DNA of 64,000 bases. Source: an uncultured Polaribacter sp. (lineage in GTDB: Bacteria; Bacteroidota; Bacteroidia; Flavobacteriales; Flavobacteriaceae). The translations under genes were made by a program, and so were the position numbers. Each line of letters begins with the position of its first letter. Position 1 is the stretch's first letter. The DNA lies in assembly GCF_947503875.1 (NCBI RefSeq), contig NZ_CANNFH010000001.1:62001-126000 (forward strand). Reading direction: 5' to 3'. Below the pieces are notes generated by a model. It had not been told where the DNA came from. It saw only the letters and a list, made by a program, of their open reading frames with translations, and did not search any database. Of the stretch, positions 9,102-18,311 are shown one piece after another.

Positions 9102-9877
9102 GGTTCTGACGCATCTGTTAAAATTAAGCCTCAAGTTTTAAACTAATTTAATTTTTTAAGAAGCTAATAATATAAATGATTTGTATGTTGAACTTTCAGG
9201 GTTCACCAGTTGATTTTTATTTATCATTCTAACTACTTCTATTACTGTTATGGTTCTCTTTGCTGATTTAAATTCTTTAAAACCTAGACCTAGAATAATA
9301 CGCTACTTTATCATTCGATGGTCTTGTTCTACAATATTATTAAGGTATTTGCATTGCCTTATTTTTATGTTTGAATAGTTTCTTCGATTGTATAGTTTTA
9401 CCGCAGCTTTATTCGCCCCACTCTTATCGATGTTTATAAGTTCTGGATTAACATTATTCTCTATGGCTTTGATTAAAAATTTCTGTTCAGATATGCGTTG
9501 TCTTCTTTTAGTTAACAAAAAGTCTACAGTATTCCCTTCTTTATCAACTGCTCTGTATAAACATCTTCACTCACCCTTTACCTTAATATAGGTTTCATCT
9601 AGTCTCCACCTTTTCCCAACTAATTTTTTTCTCTTTCTGAATTGTTGTTCTAAAAGGGTTGTTAATTTGAATACCCAGTGTTGAATAGTAGCATGATTCA
9701 CTTTGACCCCTCTGATAGATAAAAGTTTTTCTACATCTCTATAAGCTTAGACTAAACCTTAATTTGAAGTAAACAGTTTGTAATATGATTTCTTTAGGAA
9801 AACAGTGACCTTTGAACATCTTTTTTGTTGTAAATATAAAAAAAATGATTATTTCTTAAATTAGATGCGACAGAACC
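9102..9877 (-). mobile_element. Degenerate IS6-family insertion sequence with terminal inverted repeats
   Basis: A segment of about 776 bp bounded by near-perfect inverted repeats. The left end reads GGTTCTGACGCATCT, and the right end, read on the minus strand, GGTTCTGTCGCATCT. The element encloses a decayed IS6-type DDE transposase. Size and end sequence fit the family. No convincing 8-bp target duplication is visible, consistent with age or later rearrangement. Confidence 0.85.
9157..9819 (-). pseudogene. IS6-family transposase, inactivated
   Basis: The minus-strand translation starts MFKGHCFPKEIIL and shows IS6 landmarks: KRWRLDETYIKVKGE (first catalytic Asp), NIDKSGANKAAV (second Asp) and YLNNIVEQDHRMIK (catalytic Glu region). 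It is interrupted at least three times. There is a frame break or stop near FSLSL, a TGA where Trp is expected in KVKGE(W)RCLYRAV, and a TAG where Trp is expected after HRMIK. The ORF-track entry of 71 residues at 9303-9518 is only the middle fragment. Confidence 0.85.
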
Positions 9878-9898
9878 TTATAAACGGATGTTAAATTT

Positions 9899-10066
9899 TT
9901 AAAACCCAGTTCCAGGTGCTTCTGGACTTTGCGCCTGAGCTTTTCGAGGATTTAAAATCATATAAGTACCTAAAGCCGTAAGTGCTGCGTATTTACCGAA
10001 ATTTCCTATTTTTTTAATAGCGTCTTTACGAGAAATTTCCTGTTTGTTATTTTTTAGTTGTTTCAT
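9899..10066 (-). CDS. Small 55-residue conserved-type protein with putative Tat-like/export N-terminus
   Basis: A short ORF missing from the track: MKQLKNNKQEISRKDAIKKI..., then a hydrophobic stretch (YAALTALGTYMIL), an AQAQ site and a Pro/Gly end (PEAPGTGF). The SRKDAIKK-hydrophobic-AQAQ layout resembles short exported Bacteroidetes proteins with a twin-arginine-like N-terminus, although only one Arg-Lys pair is present. It starts 21 bases after the stop of the T9SS protein gene and is likely co-transcribed with it. Function unknown; coding potential supported by clean frame, ATG and position. Confidence 0.6.
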   Translation of the reverse strand: MKQLKNNKQEISRKDAIKKIGNFGKYAALTALGTYMILNPRKAQAQSPEAPGTGF

Positions 10067-10087
10067 TTTTTTATCTTTTCTCGTTAA

Positions 10088-12196
10088 TTATTCTAAGATT
10101 ATTTTTTTGTTTAATTCACCTTTGTTCGTCTGAAGTTTTACTAAATAAATTCCAGTTGCTAAATTTGGTAATGAAATATTATTTACATTTTCACCATCAA
10201 ATGTTGTTGACATTACTTTTTTGCCTAATAAGTTGAACAAAGATATATTTGTTTTTCCTTTGTTTAAACCGGTTATTTTTAAACCTTCGCTACCAATATT
10301 ATAAATACTTACACTATTTAGTAAATCTGAATCTAAACTTAATGATTTAGATGTATTTGTGTGAATATAGAATCTTCCTGTTCCATTTAAGGCATTAGAT
10401 ATATATACAGAGTGTGAGTTGGAGCCACTAATTTTATTATAGGTGTTTTGTTCTCTATCTTCTAAATAAACATCTATTCCTGCTGGCAAATTTTTTGTAT
10501 ATGTAGAAAAAATAATTTCTTTTCCTTCTCCAGCAATTACTCCTAAAGGAACAATCATTGTTTCTAAATCAGAATTTGGTAAAGATTGTACACTTAGTTT
10601 TTTATCATCATTTGGTATAATAGTGTATATAGATAGTTCATAATCTAAACCATCAAACATAGATCCATCAAAACCATTATCAAAACCTTTTGAAGTACCT
10701 TCTAAATAATATAATTTCGTACTATTAGTGATGTTATCTTGTTTTATACTTAATGTTATTTCTGTTCTACTAACAGAGCTCTTTAAGAAAGTATCTGTTT
10801 TGTGACTTTGATTCTCTTCAGCAAAAGAAACCTCATTATCAGCAGCAGGGCCTGCACTTACAAAAAACGCTTGTCCAGGAGCAATCTCAAAAGTTGGGTC
10901 TGTGCCAGACATTTTAGTAATATAACCACCATTTCCGGAATTTGCATTTGGATCCCATAACCAAATTGTTTCCTCTGTTAATCTATCAGGAGCATTATTA
11001 TTTGTGAAAAAAGCACCTAAATTTATAAAGGATAAATAAGGGTTCCCTACTAAATTAAAATTATTTGTGCCTTGAGAAATAGCTATCTGTCTATCAGATT
11101 TTCTGAAAAAACCAGAAAATTCAACATCACCAGCAGTTGCATTTTTTATAGCAAAACCTTTACCTACTGTAAAAGCATCTCCACCAGCATAACTAGCATC
11201 ATAATAATTAAAGCCATTTCCATCATTTGTGTAATTTGCGATACCTTTAAAGATTGGATTTGTAGTACCTGAAGCTAAATTATTGCCAGCAATAAAATTA
11301 ACAATACTAACACCAGCAATAGGAGAAGTTGCTAAGTGCCATGCTTTTGTTGCATCTGCATTTGCTGTTAGTGTTCTTTTGTATTTTATTGAGTTATTCG
11401 GAGAAATCGCTTCTTTGTCTACAAGTAACGAAGAACCATTGCTAATGTTTATTGCTGTGCCACTTGCAATATTTATATAGTTGGTTGATATAGCCGTATT
11501 ATCAGCTACAATAGGTTCAGCAACTCCAGTTGGTATTATCGCACCTAAACTAGAAGAAGGTAGACCTCTAGACCAGTTGGTTGGCGTAGACCAATCTGTT
11601 GTTGTCCCTAACCATGTATTTTGTAGTTCTGATGGAGCACTGTTTGTGAATTTAATATTGTCAACATAAAGAAAAGTATTAGTATCATTTAAAATTGTAC
11701 CAGATGGTACGTTTTCAACTCCCATGTCTGCATGGAAAGAAAGATAAGATACAGTTTTTCCACCAGTACCACCAGGAATTGTAAACACAATATCTTGCCA
11801 CTGACCAATGTCTGTATAATCATTTGTGCCTCTTGTAACACCACCTGCATTTTTATTTTCAGCAGTACCATCAACTCTTACTCCTAAATCTGTTTGTTCT
11901 GGTGCCTTTACTAATATATGAATATATCTTGTTTCATTTGCTGGTATCACATAAGGTGTGCCTAAATCAAAATTAATCAATAACCACCAATTTGTTGTTC
12001 CAGCTACCCTGCCAATTCTACCAACATTTGCTGATGCATTATCAGTCATATCAGGATTTGCTATCAAAGAATAATCAGCTCCTCCTGCCACCCTAACAGT
12101 AGGAGAACCAATTTCAAAATCGTGAAGTACCATTGTTTGTCCATAAATAAATGCGGATGTACAAAACAACAACATTAAGGTGATTTTTTTTAACAT
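10088..12196 (-). CDS. T9SS cargo protein with N-terminal carbohydrate-binding-like module
   Basis: A 702-residue secreted protein. The signal peptide ends in ...FIYGQ, and the first module (about 20-190) starts QTMVLHDFE and contains WWLLINFDLG and FHADMGVENVPSG. The same module forms most of the 279-residue protein at 41979, so it is a shared beta-sandwich-like unit and a candidate binding module. A central region follows (NTWLGTTTDWSTPTNW, a segment seen in many flavobacterial surface proteins). The C-terminal T9SS type A sorting domain (about 630-702) includes LFNLLGKKVMSTT and ATGIYLVKLQTN, ending KKIILE. No catalytic motif was recognised. Its promoter carries the 21-bp-spaced operator also found at the susC and GH30 operons, so it belongs to the PUL regulon despite facing the other way. 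Confidence 0.85.
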   Translation of the reverse strand: MLKKITLMLLFCTSAFIYGQTMVLHDFEIGSPTVRVAGGADYSLIANPDMTDNASANVGRIGRVAGTTNWWLLINFDLGTPYVIPANETRYIHILVKAPEQTDLGVRVDGTAENKNAGGVTRGTNDYTDIGQWQDIVFTIPGGTGGKTVSYLSFHADMGVENVPSGTILNDTNTFLYVDNIKFTNSAPSELQNTWLGTTTDWSTPTNWSRGLPSSSLGAIIPTGVAEPIVADNTAISTNYINIASGTAINISNGSSLLVDKEAISPNNSIKYKRTLTANADATKAWHLATSPIAGVSIVNFIAGNNLASGTTNPIFKGIANYTNDGNGFNYYDASYAGGDAFTVGKGFAIKNATAGDVEFSGFFRKSDRQIAISQGTNNFNLVGNPYLSFINLGAFFTNNNAPDRLTEETIWLWDPNANSGNGGYITKMSGTDPTFEIAPGQAFFVSAGPAADNEVSFAEENQSHKTDTFLKSSVSRTEITLSIKQDNITNSTKLYYLEGTSKGFDNGFDGSMFDGLDYELSIYTIIPNDDKKLSVQSLPNSDLETMIVPLGVIAGEGKEIIFSTYTKNLPAGIDVYLEDREQNTYNKISGSNSHSVYISNALNGTGRFYIHTNTSKSLSLDSDLLNSVSIYNIGSEGLKITGLNKGKTNISLFNLLGKKVMSTTFDGENVNNISLPNLATGIYLVKLQTNKGELNKKIILE

Positions 12197-12220
12197 AATA
12201 ATTAAATTTAAATATTTTGT

Positions 12221-12278
12221 TAAAATTACTGTAACATAACTCTTAAAAAATAGACAAAAATTTAGAATATATGGACAA
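12221..12278 (-). promoter_or_regulatory. Regulated promoter: paired half-sites plus -7 box (site A)
   Basis: On the minus strand TTGTCCATAT starts at 12278 and TTTGTCTATT ends at 12249, with half-site starts 21 bp apart. Exactly 20 bases later is TAATTTTA (12228-12221), a TAnnTTTG-like -7 box. The same arrangement occurs at 13632-13689 and 23053-23110. Probable binding site of the neighbouring AraC regulator. Confidence 0.75.
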
Positions 12279-12474
12279 TTTTATTTTTTTGTTAAATAAT
12301 ACTTAATTTATATGTTTAAAATTTGTTAAATAAGAATTAATTAATCAGTTTATTATTCATTTAAGATTTTTTACTACTCACAAAATAATTTTTTTTTACC
12401 TTTTTAAAATTTCAAATTTATTTGAAGGGTATAAAATAAATAAGTAATATTTCTTGAAATTTAAGAATTAACGG

Positions 12475-13362
12475 TTATTTTCTTTGACCATTTTTATAAT
12501 TTCTAGGAGATTTTCCCATAAATTTTTTAAAAGTTCTTGAAAAATATAAAGGATCTTCAAAGCCAACTTTGTAACTTATCTCTTTAATGCTTAAATCTGT
12601 GTAGCTTAATAATTCACATGATTTTTGTATTTTTTTTAATGTGAAAAATGCAAGTACAGAATAACCTGTTTTTACTTTAAATTTAGTATGAAGATAAGAT
12701 TTAGAATAATTAAATTTTTCTGCCAATTCATTAAGAGTGAGAGTTTTTTCTAGATTGTTTAATAAATAATTTTTAACAGATTCTACAAGATTGTCACTTT
12801 GGTGGGGATTTGCCTTAGATTGAAAATCATGATATACAAAAGAGCTAACAAAATCTAAACTTAAAAGATTAGCGTACTCAATATCTTTTAGAATATAATT
12901 ATTGTTAAAATAGTTAAATATCTTATTAAATTGATCTGTAATCCCCTTAGAAAAGGGGATGTTTTTATAATTGTCTTTATTAGTCTTTTTATATCTATCG
13001 TAGATTTTATCTGCAAAAGATCCATTAAAATGAACCCAATAAATACTCCAAGGGTCAGCATCATCAGCTTTATATGTATGACTCTTATTTTTGGGGATAA
13101 TAAAAAAATGATTTGGATTTATAATTGTGCTTTTATTTTCAAGTATTATTTCGCCTTTTCCTTTAGTGCAGTAAATAAAAATATATTGTTTAGAACCTTT
13201 TTTTCTCGACCTAAAATGATGGTTCGCTAACGGGTAATATCCTAAATCACTTATGTAAAAGTTTTTTGCAATAGGATTGTTTTTAATATCGTTTAAAAAT
13301 GATTTGGGAAAAGCAATCATTTTTTGTCCAAGAAACCCATCTTTTAAAGTGTTTTCATCCAT
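12475..13362 (-). CDS. AraC family transcriptional regulator
   Basis: A 295-residue regulator with an N-terminal cupin-type sensing domain (about 25-180; e.g. YIFIYCTKGKGEIILENK and NPNHFFIIPKNKSHTY). The C-terminal AraC double helix-turn-helix spans about 195-292 (LTLNELAEKFNYSKSYLHTKFK; the second HTH has EISYKVGFEDPLYFSRTFKKFMGKSPRNYK). No signal peptide or membrane segment, so it is a cytoplasmic one-component regulator, unlike the hybrid two-component systems of many PULs. It lies between the T9SS cargo gene and the susC operon, and both have the same paired operator. I infer that it activates these and the GH30 operon in response to a sugar derived from the substrate. Confidence 0.92.
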   Translation of the reverse strand: MDENTLKDGFLGQKMIAFPKSFLNDIKNNPIAKNFYISDLGYYPLANHHFRSRKKGSKQYIFIYCTKGKGEIILENKSTIINPNHFFIIPKNKSHTYKADDADPWSIYWVHFNGSFADKIYDRYKKTNKDNYKNIPFSKGITDQFNKIFNYFNNNYILKDIEYANLLSLDFVSSFVYHDFQSKANPHQSDNLVESVKNYLLNNLEKTLTLNELAEKFNYSKSYLHTKFKVKTGYSVLAFFTLKKIQKSCELLSYTDLSIKEISYKVGFEDPLYFSRTFKKFMGKSPRNYKNGQRK

Positions 13363-13631
13363 TTAGTGAGAAAATTTGAGTTGTTTAAGCTATTTAAATG
13401 TTAAAATTCTATAGAATAAAGATAATAAAATATATTAATTTATTTGTTTATATAATTTTTTCGTTACCCAGTTTATAATAATTATTAGGTTTTATTACTC
13501 TGTTTAAATGTTTTAAATAATTGATAAACATGTGTTTGTATTTGTGTTTTTAGATTTTTATATATTGGTGTTGACATAAAATTACAAATTACAGAAATCA
13601 ATTTTCAAGTTTTTTTGTCGATTAAGTAATA

Positions 13632-13689
13632 TTATCCATATTTATCCTTTTTTTGTCTATTAGTTGAAGACTTATAATTTTTATATTTG
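13632..13689 (+). promoter_or_regulatory. Regulated promoter: paired half-sites plus -7 box (site B)
   Basis: TTATCCATAT starts at 13632 and TTTGTCTATT ends at 13661, with half-site starts 21 bp apart. Exactly 20 bases later is TATATTTG (13682-13689). No good -33 TTTG at proper spacing is present, and the promoter-proximal half-site is placed near the -33 position, as expected for an activator-dependent promoter. This drives the SGBP-susC-susD operon; the ATG at 13820 leaves a leader of over 100 bases. Confidence 0.75.
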
Positions 13690-13751
13690 TTTTATTATTG
13701 ATAATTTATCAACATAAAAATTATCATTTTAATAAAATTAAAAAGTAATTG

Positions 13752-13781
13752 ATAGACAACCTTCAGATTTTAGGTGTCTAT
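13752..13781 (+). promoter_or_regulatory. Inverted repeat of the operator half-site in the leader
   Basis: ATAGACA (13752-13758) and TGTCTAT (13775-13781) form a 7-bp inverted repeat with a 16-base spacer, 38 bases before the ATG. TGTCTAT is the same heptamer as in the proximal half-site of sites A-C. It may be an additional regulator site or an RNA hairpin in the leader. Confidence 0.5.
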
Positions 13782-13819
13782 TAATTTCCGAGTATTAAGA
13801 ATAAAAAAAAAACAAAAAA

Positions 13820-15232
13820 ATGAAAGCAATCAAAAAAAAATTAATTTACATGTTCTATTTGTTAGTGATTATGATAAGTTGTAATGATGATACTGTAGAG
13901 GTTGATTCTACACCTGAGTTTAATTCCTTTGTAGAAAGTATATCTTCTCTACCTGGCGAGATTGTTACTTTTGAAGCAGTAATTTCTGATCCTGCAGGTG
14001 TTAAATCTGTTAATATAAAATATGATAATTGGTTTTTAGATAAGACAATATTTAAAGATTCGTTACCAGATGTCTATAAGATGTCTTATCGTTTTACAGT
14101 GCCAAATGATGAAGAAGAGTTTAGTGTTCATACGATCCCTGTAACAATAACTAATGCTGGTGATGTCTCCACTAAAAAAGAAGTTGTAATTACCTTAGAT
14201 AAAGATATTGACGCTCCTTTAATATCTATTAATAGTCCAGAAAATAATGCTACTGTTTTAGTTGGTGCAGGTGATGAAATAAATTTTAATATAGATTTAA
14301 CTGATAGAGAGTTGGCTGAGTTTAAGGTGGAAAGCGACATTCTTAATGAAATTATTCCTTTAAATGGGGTTTCAACCTATAATTATAGTAAATCACTAGA
14401 TGTGGCTAGTCCAGGTAGTTATACTTTTAATTTTACAGCTAAAGATATAACTGGTAACGAGTCTACTTCTTCTGTTACAGTTAGTGTTGTTACAGATTTA
14501 CAATTTACTGCAATGTACCTAACTGATGAAACAAATGATGCTGCTTTAAGTCAGGATATATTTGGTATACCTTTTAGTACAACAGCTAGTCAAGCATCAG
14601 GTGAGAATGGGTATGTTTTTACTGCTTTTTATTACTCTAAAAATGCAAATTCAGAGGTGAGATTTATTCCTCAACAAGGATCTTTTTCTCCGTTTGCTTT
14701 TGGTGCAAATACTAATAGTTCTAATAAATTGAATTTAGGAAGTGATGCTACTGTAAATCCAATAATAATTCCTGGTGTAGGTTATTATGAAATAACAATG
14801 GATGTTAGAGATTTATCTTATTCAGTTACACCATATACGCCAACAGATTCAGCCTTTGATCAGGTTTATGTTTTAGGGAGAGGGATATTCGTAGATGGAA
14901 CAACTTCTACATGTACAAAAAATTCAGATGGTGCTACGCAATGCTGGCATTTTAATTCAGGAAAACCACTTGTGCAAGATTCAAACAATCAGTTTTTATG
15001 GACCTTAGATGTTACTATCAAAGACCAACCAGATGATAATGGTGCAAATGGATTTATACTAAATGCAAATCCTACTGGATGGGCGCCTTTTTGGAGAACT
15101 AACACAGAGGATCGTTCTATAGCAGTTCCTGGAGGTGGAGGTAATTATGTGTTTGAAGATAGTGCTTTGGATAAGGATTATACTTTCATATTTGATACTC
15201 ATTTAAATAGAGTAATAATTAAAAATAGATAA
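13820..15232 (+). CDS. Surface glycan-binding lipoprotein (SusE/F-like position)
   Basis: A 470-residue lipoprotein: signal peptide with lipobox IMISC, then an acidic stretch NDDTVEVD that fits a surface export signal. Two Ig-like beta domains follow (about 30-225; LPGEIVTFEAVISDPAG and INSPENNATVLVGAG). The C-terminal region (about 230-470) resembles SusE/SusF-type modules (MYLTDETNDAALSQDIFG and a terminal EDSALDKDYTFIFDTHLNRVIIK). Being first in the operon ahead of susC/susD, it is probably a surface glycan-binding protein that captures the polysaccharide. No catalytic motif. The binding role is inferred from architecture and position. Confidence 0.75.
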   Translation: MKAIKKKLIYMFYLLVIMISCNDDTVEVDSTPEFNSFVESISSLPGEIVTFEAVISDPAGVKSVNIKYDNWFLDKTIFKDSLPDVYKMSYRFTVPNDEEEFSVHTIPVTITNAGDVSTKKEVVITLDKDIDAPLISINSPENNATVLVGAGDEINFNIDLTDRELAEFKVESDILNEIIPLNGVSTYNYSKSLDVASPGSYTFNFTAKDITGNESTSSVTVSVVTDLQFTAMYLTDETNDAALSQDIFGIPFSTTASQASGENGYVFTAFYYSKNANSEVRFIPQQGSFSPFAFGANTNSSNKLNLGSDATVNPIIIPGVGYYEITMDVRDLSYSVTPYTPTDSAFDQVYVLGRGIFVDGTTSTCTKNSDGATQCWHFNSGKPLVQDSNNQFLWTLDVTIKDQPDDNGANGFILNANPTGWAPFWRTNTEDRSIAVPGGGGNYVFEDSALDKDYTFIFDTHLNRVIIKNR

Positions 15233-15280
15233 TAAATTAATTTTCTAAATATATATTAATATCAATCAAAACATAAATAA

Positions 15281-18200
15281 ATGAAGCAATTAATTATAAT
15301 TTTAATAAGTGTACTTTCCTTTAGTCTCTCTGCACAAGCTCAGAAAACTGTAAAAGGAATAGTTACAGACGGGAAAGGTTCACCAATACCTGGTGTAAAT
15401 ATTTTAGAAAAAAACACCCAAAATGGTACTTTCTCTGATTTCGATGGTAAATTTACATTGTCTGCTGGAGAAAAAGCTACCCTAATATTTAGTTATTTAG
15501 GTTTTAAAACCCAAGAAATATCGGTTTCAGGTAAAAATCAATTAACTATTAAAATGTTAGCAGACAATACTCAGTTAGAAGAAATTGTGGTAATTGGTTA
15601 CGGGTCTGTAAAAAGAGATAAAATTGCAAGTTCTTTAGTTACTGTTGATGGAGCTGAAATTGCAAAACAAGTAGCAAGCAATCCTGCAGAAGCTTTACAA
15701 GGTAAAGCTGCAGGTGTTCAGGTTTTGTCTTCAGGGGGTTCTCCAGGTGCATCACCTAGAATTGTAATTCGAGGTATTACAACTGCTAATGGTAGTACTA
15801 ATCCCTTAATTGTTATTGACGGAATTTTACAACCAGATGGGACTTCTCTAAATTCGGTAAATGCACAAGATATAGAGAGCTTACAAATTTTAAAAGATGC
15901 ATCAGCATCTGCTATTTACGGTTCAAGAGCATCTAATGGTGTTGTCTTAATTACAACTAAAAGAGGTAAAGAAGGTAAATCTGTAGTTAGTGTAGATTTA
16001 AATTATGGGGTTCAGTATTGGGATAAGATAGAAAGTGCAGATGCTCAAGAGTATATAAGAATAATGAACACTAGAAGAACTAATGATGGCAATGCTCCTT
16101 TGTTTAATCCAGATGACTTTCAAGGAGAAGGAACTGATTGGTGGAATGAAGTAGTTCAGAATTTTTCACCAATTTTAAATGCAAATATAAGGCTTTCTGG
16201 AGGTTCTGAGAAAATAAAATACTCTGGTAGCTTAGGGATTTTTGATCAACAAGCAAATTATTCTAAAGGTTTTTATCAAAGAATAACAGGTAGATTTAAT
16301 GTTGATTATAAGGTGTCTGATAAGCTTACACTTAAGCAAGATATTAGCCCTAGAATTGAAAGGTGGGAGAATACACCAAATTTATTATTCAATTCTCTAA
16401 GAATAGATCCTTTGACTCCTGTATTTATTCCACAAAGTGAAAGAGTTGGAAGAAATGAGTTCAGTATCTATGGATTATCTCAAAATTTGGTACCAAACCC
16501 AGTTGGTCAATTGGCAAGACAATTTAATGAAAATGATTTTTTTGGTTTTTTCTCTAATACACAATTAGATTATAAAATAACGCCTAATTTAACGTTCAAA
16601 TCTCAATTTGGGTTTAACATTTCAAGACAAACCTCTCAAACATTTAATCCAGAGTATTTTATTGGCCCTAACCGTCAGTTAGAAATTAATAATTTAACTA
16701 AAAGAGTTACGAATAATTTTGATTACGTAATAAATAATACAATTACCTATGATAATACTTTTAATGATAAGCATTATTTAAACTTAACTGGAGGTATTGT
16801 ATTTGATTCAGAAAATTTTGATTATTTACAGGGATTTAGAGATGGTTTACCAAGTAATACAAATGTAAATTTAAGACAACTCGATGCAGCAGAAGGAGAG
16901 ACAATAAGAGCAAATGCTAATCAGGCTACTGATAATATTTTATCTGGAGTTTTTAGAACAATTTATAGTTTTGATAATAAATATACATTCAACGGTTCTG
17001 TAAGAGTAGATCAATCTTCAAGATTTCCAGAAAATGGTAGAACAGGTGTTTTTTCTAGTGTTTCTTTTGCATGGGATATAGATTCAGAAGATTGGTTTAA
17101 TAGTGAGACAATTAATAATTTAAGAGTAAAGGTTGCAGCTGGTGAAGTTGGTAATCAAAATATTAGTAGAAATGGTCAATTCTTTTCTGTAGGATCTGGT
17201 AATTTTGTTTTTGGTGGAGATCGTGTTGTAGCTAATTTTTTATCACAATTTGGTAATCCTAATTTAAGATGGGAAACTGTAAGAGATAAAAACTTTGGTG
17301 TGTTAATGGGATTGTTTAACAATGAGATTACAATAGAAGCAGAATATTATGAAAAAACTTCAGATAACTTACTTTTTAGTGTAGAAACACCTAATTACAC
17401 TGGTATTCCAGGAACTGTGGCTCAAAACGTTGGTAGTTTTCAATCTAGGGGTTTAGATCTTACTATTGGATATAATAAAAAATGGGATGATCTTACTTTT
17501 GGTGCAAATTTAACGCTATCAACAAATGAAAGTAGAGCAATTGATTTAGCTCCTGGTAATGAGGTAATTTTAGGACAAAGAAGACCACGTTTAGGAAATA
17601 GATTTGTGAAAATTACTGAATTAAATGAAACTGTTGGTTTGTTTCAAGGATATCAAACTGGTGGTATTTTCCAGAATCAAACAGAGTTAAACTCACATAC
17701 TTCAGAAGACGGAACTTTAATACAGCCAAATGCTCAAGTTGGAGATCTTAGGTTTATTGATCAAAATGGAGATGGACTTTTAAATGATGATGATTTGACA
17801 ACAATAGGAAACCCTTTTCCTGACTTTTATGGTGGTTTAAACATCAATATGAATTACAAAAATTTTGATTTTTCTATGCAATGGTATGGAACTTATGGAA
17901 ATGATGTCTTCAATATTAATACAGAATATATACTTGCAGGTACACAAAACTTAAATGTTTTAGCAGGTTTAGAAGATCTTGTATGGTCGCCAACAAATAC
18001 TGGAGCTCCATATCCAAGACTAACAGAGTTGGATAGAAATGGAAATTATCAAAATCCTTCTGATTTATTTATAGAAGATGGTTCTTATTTGAGACTTCGT
18101 AATGTACAGTTAGGGTATAATTTTAAGATTAAAGGAATAAATAATTGTCGTGTATACTTAGCAGGACAGAATTTATTAACATTTACAAATTATTCTGGGT

Positions 18201-18307
18201 TTGATCCAGAGGTAAGTAGTGGTGGTATTATTAATGGTTTAGGAGTAGATTCTTCAGGAAACCCAGTAGCAAAAACATTTTTATTAGGATTAAATTTAAC
18301 ACTATAA
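15281..18307 (+). CDS. SusC-like TonB-dependent outer-membrane transporter
   Basis: A 1008-residue SusC/RagA transporter that imports oligosaccharides across the outer membrane with its SusD partner. Signal peptide ending ALSAQAQ-like, carboxypeptidase-regulatory-like domain (VKGIVTDGKGSPIPGVNILEK, about 24-95), TonB-box region (LEEIVVIGYGS, about 104-114), plug (ALQGKAAGVQVLSSGG ... IVIRGI; KDASASAIYGSRASNGVVLITTK) and a C-terminal beta-barrel ending KTFLLGLNLTL. Length is typical. It lies 48 bases after the SGBP gene and 4 bases before susD. Confidence 0.97.
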   Translation: MKQLIIILISVLSFSLSAQAQKTVKGIVTDGKGSPIPGVNILEKNTQNGTFSDFDGKFTLSAGEKATLIFSYLGFKTQEISVSGKNQLTIKMLADNTQLEEIVVIGYGSVKRDKIASSLVTVDGAEIAKQVASNPAEALQGKAAGVQVLSSGGSPGASPRIVIRGITTANGSTNPLIVIDGILQPDGTSLNSVNAQDIESLQILKDASASAIYGSRASNGVVLITTKRGKEGKSVVSVDLNYGVQYWDKIESADAQEYIRIMNTRRTNDGNAPLFNPDDFQGEGTDWWNEVVQNFSPILNANIRLSGGSEKIKYSGSLGIFDQQANYSKGFYQRITGRFNVDYKVSDKLTLKQDISPRIERWENTPNLLFNSLRIDPLTPVFIPQSERVGRNEFSIYGLSQNLVPNPVGQLARQFNENDFFGFFSNTQLDYKITPNLTFKSQFGFNISRQTSQTFNPEYFIGPNRQLEINNLTKRVTNNFDYVINNTITYDNTFNDKHYLNLTGGIVFDSENFDYLQGFRDGLPSNTNVNLRQLDAAEGETIRANANQATDNILSGVFRTIYSFDNKYTFNGSVRVDQSSRFPENGRTGVFSSVSFAWDIDSEDWFNSETINNLRVKVAAGEVGNQNISRNGQFFSVGSGNFVFGGDRVVANFLSQFGNPNLRWETVRDKNFGVLMGLFNNEITIEAEYYEKTSDNLLFSVETPNYTGIPGTVAQNVGSFQSRGLDLTIGYNKKWDDLTFGANLTLSTNESRAIDLAPGNEVILGQRRPRLGNRFVKITELNETVGLFQGYQTGGIFQNQTELNSHTSEDGTLIQPNAQVGDLRFIDQNGDGLLNDDDLTTIGNPFPDFYGGLNINMNYKNFDFSMQWYGTYGNDVFNINTEYILAGTQNLNVLAGLEDLVWSPTNTGAPYPRLTELDRNGNYQNPSDLFIEDGSYLRLRNVQLGYNFKIKGINNCRVYLAGQNLLTFTNYSGFDPEVSSGGIINGLGVDSSGNPVAKTFLLGLNLTL

Positions 18308-18311
18308 AATT

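Larger units (their letters stand above)
13363..13819 (+). other. Intergenic regulatory region before the susC operon
   Basis: 457 bp with no gene. It contains operator/promoter site B (13632-13689) and an inverted repeat of the same half-site (13752-13781). The rest is AT-rich with no further recognisable element. Confidence 0.8.

Noticed and set aside
9388-9591. 67-residue plus-strand ORF
   Set aside because: Antisense shadow of the IS6 transposase relic.
11072-11669. Plus-strand ORFs of 60-99 residues opposite the 702-residue T9SS gene
   Set aside because: They are shadows on the opposite strand of a clearly coding gene with signal peptide and sorting domain; no recognisable protein features.
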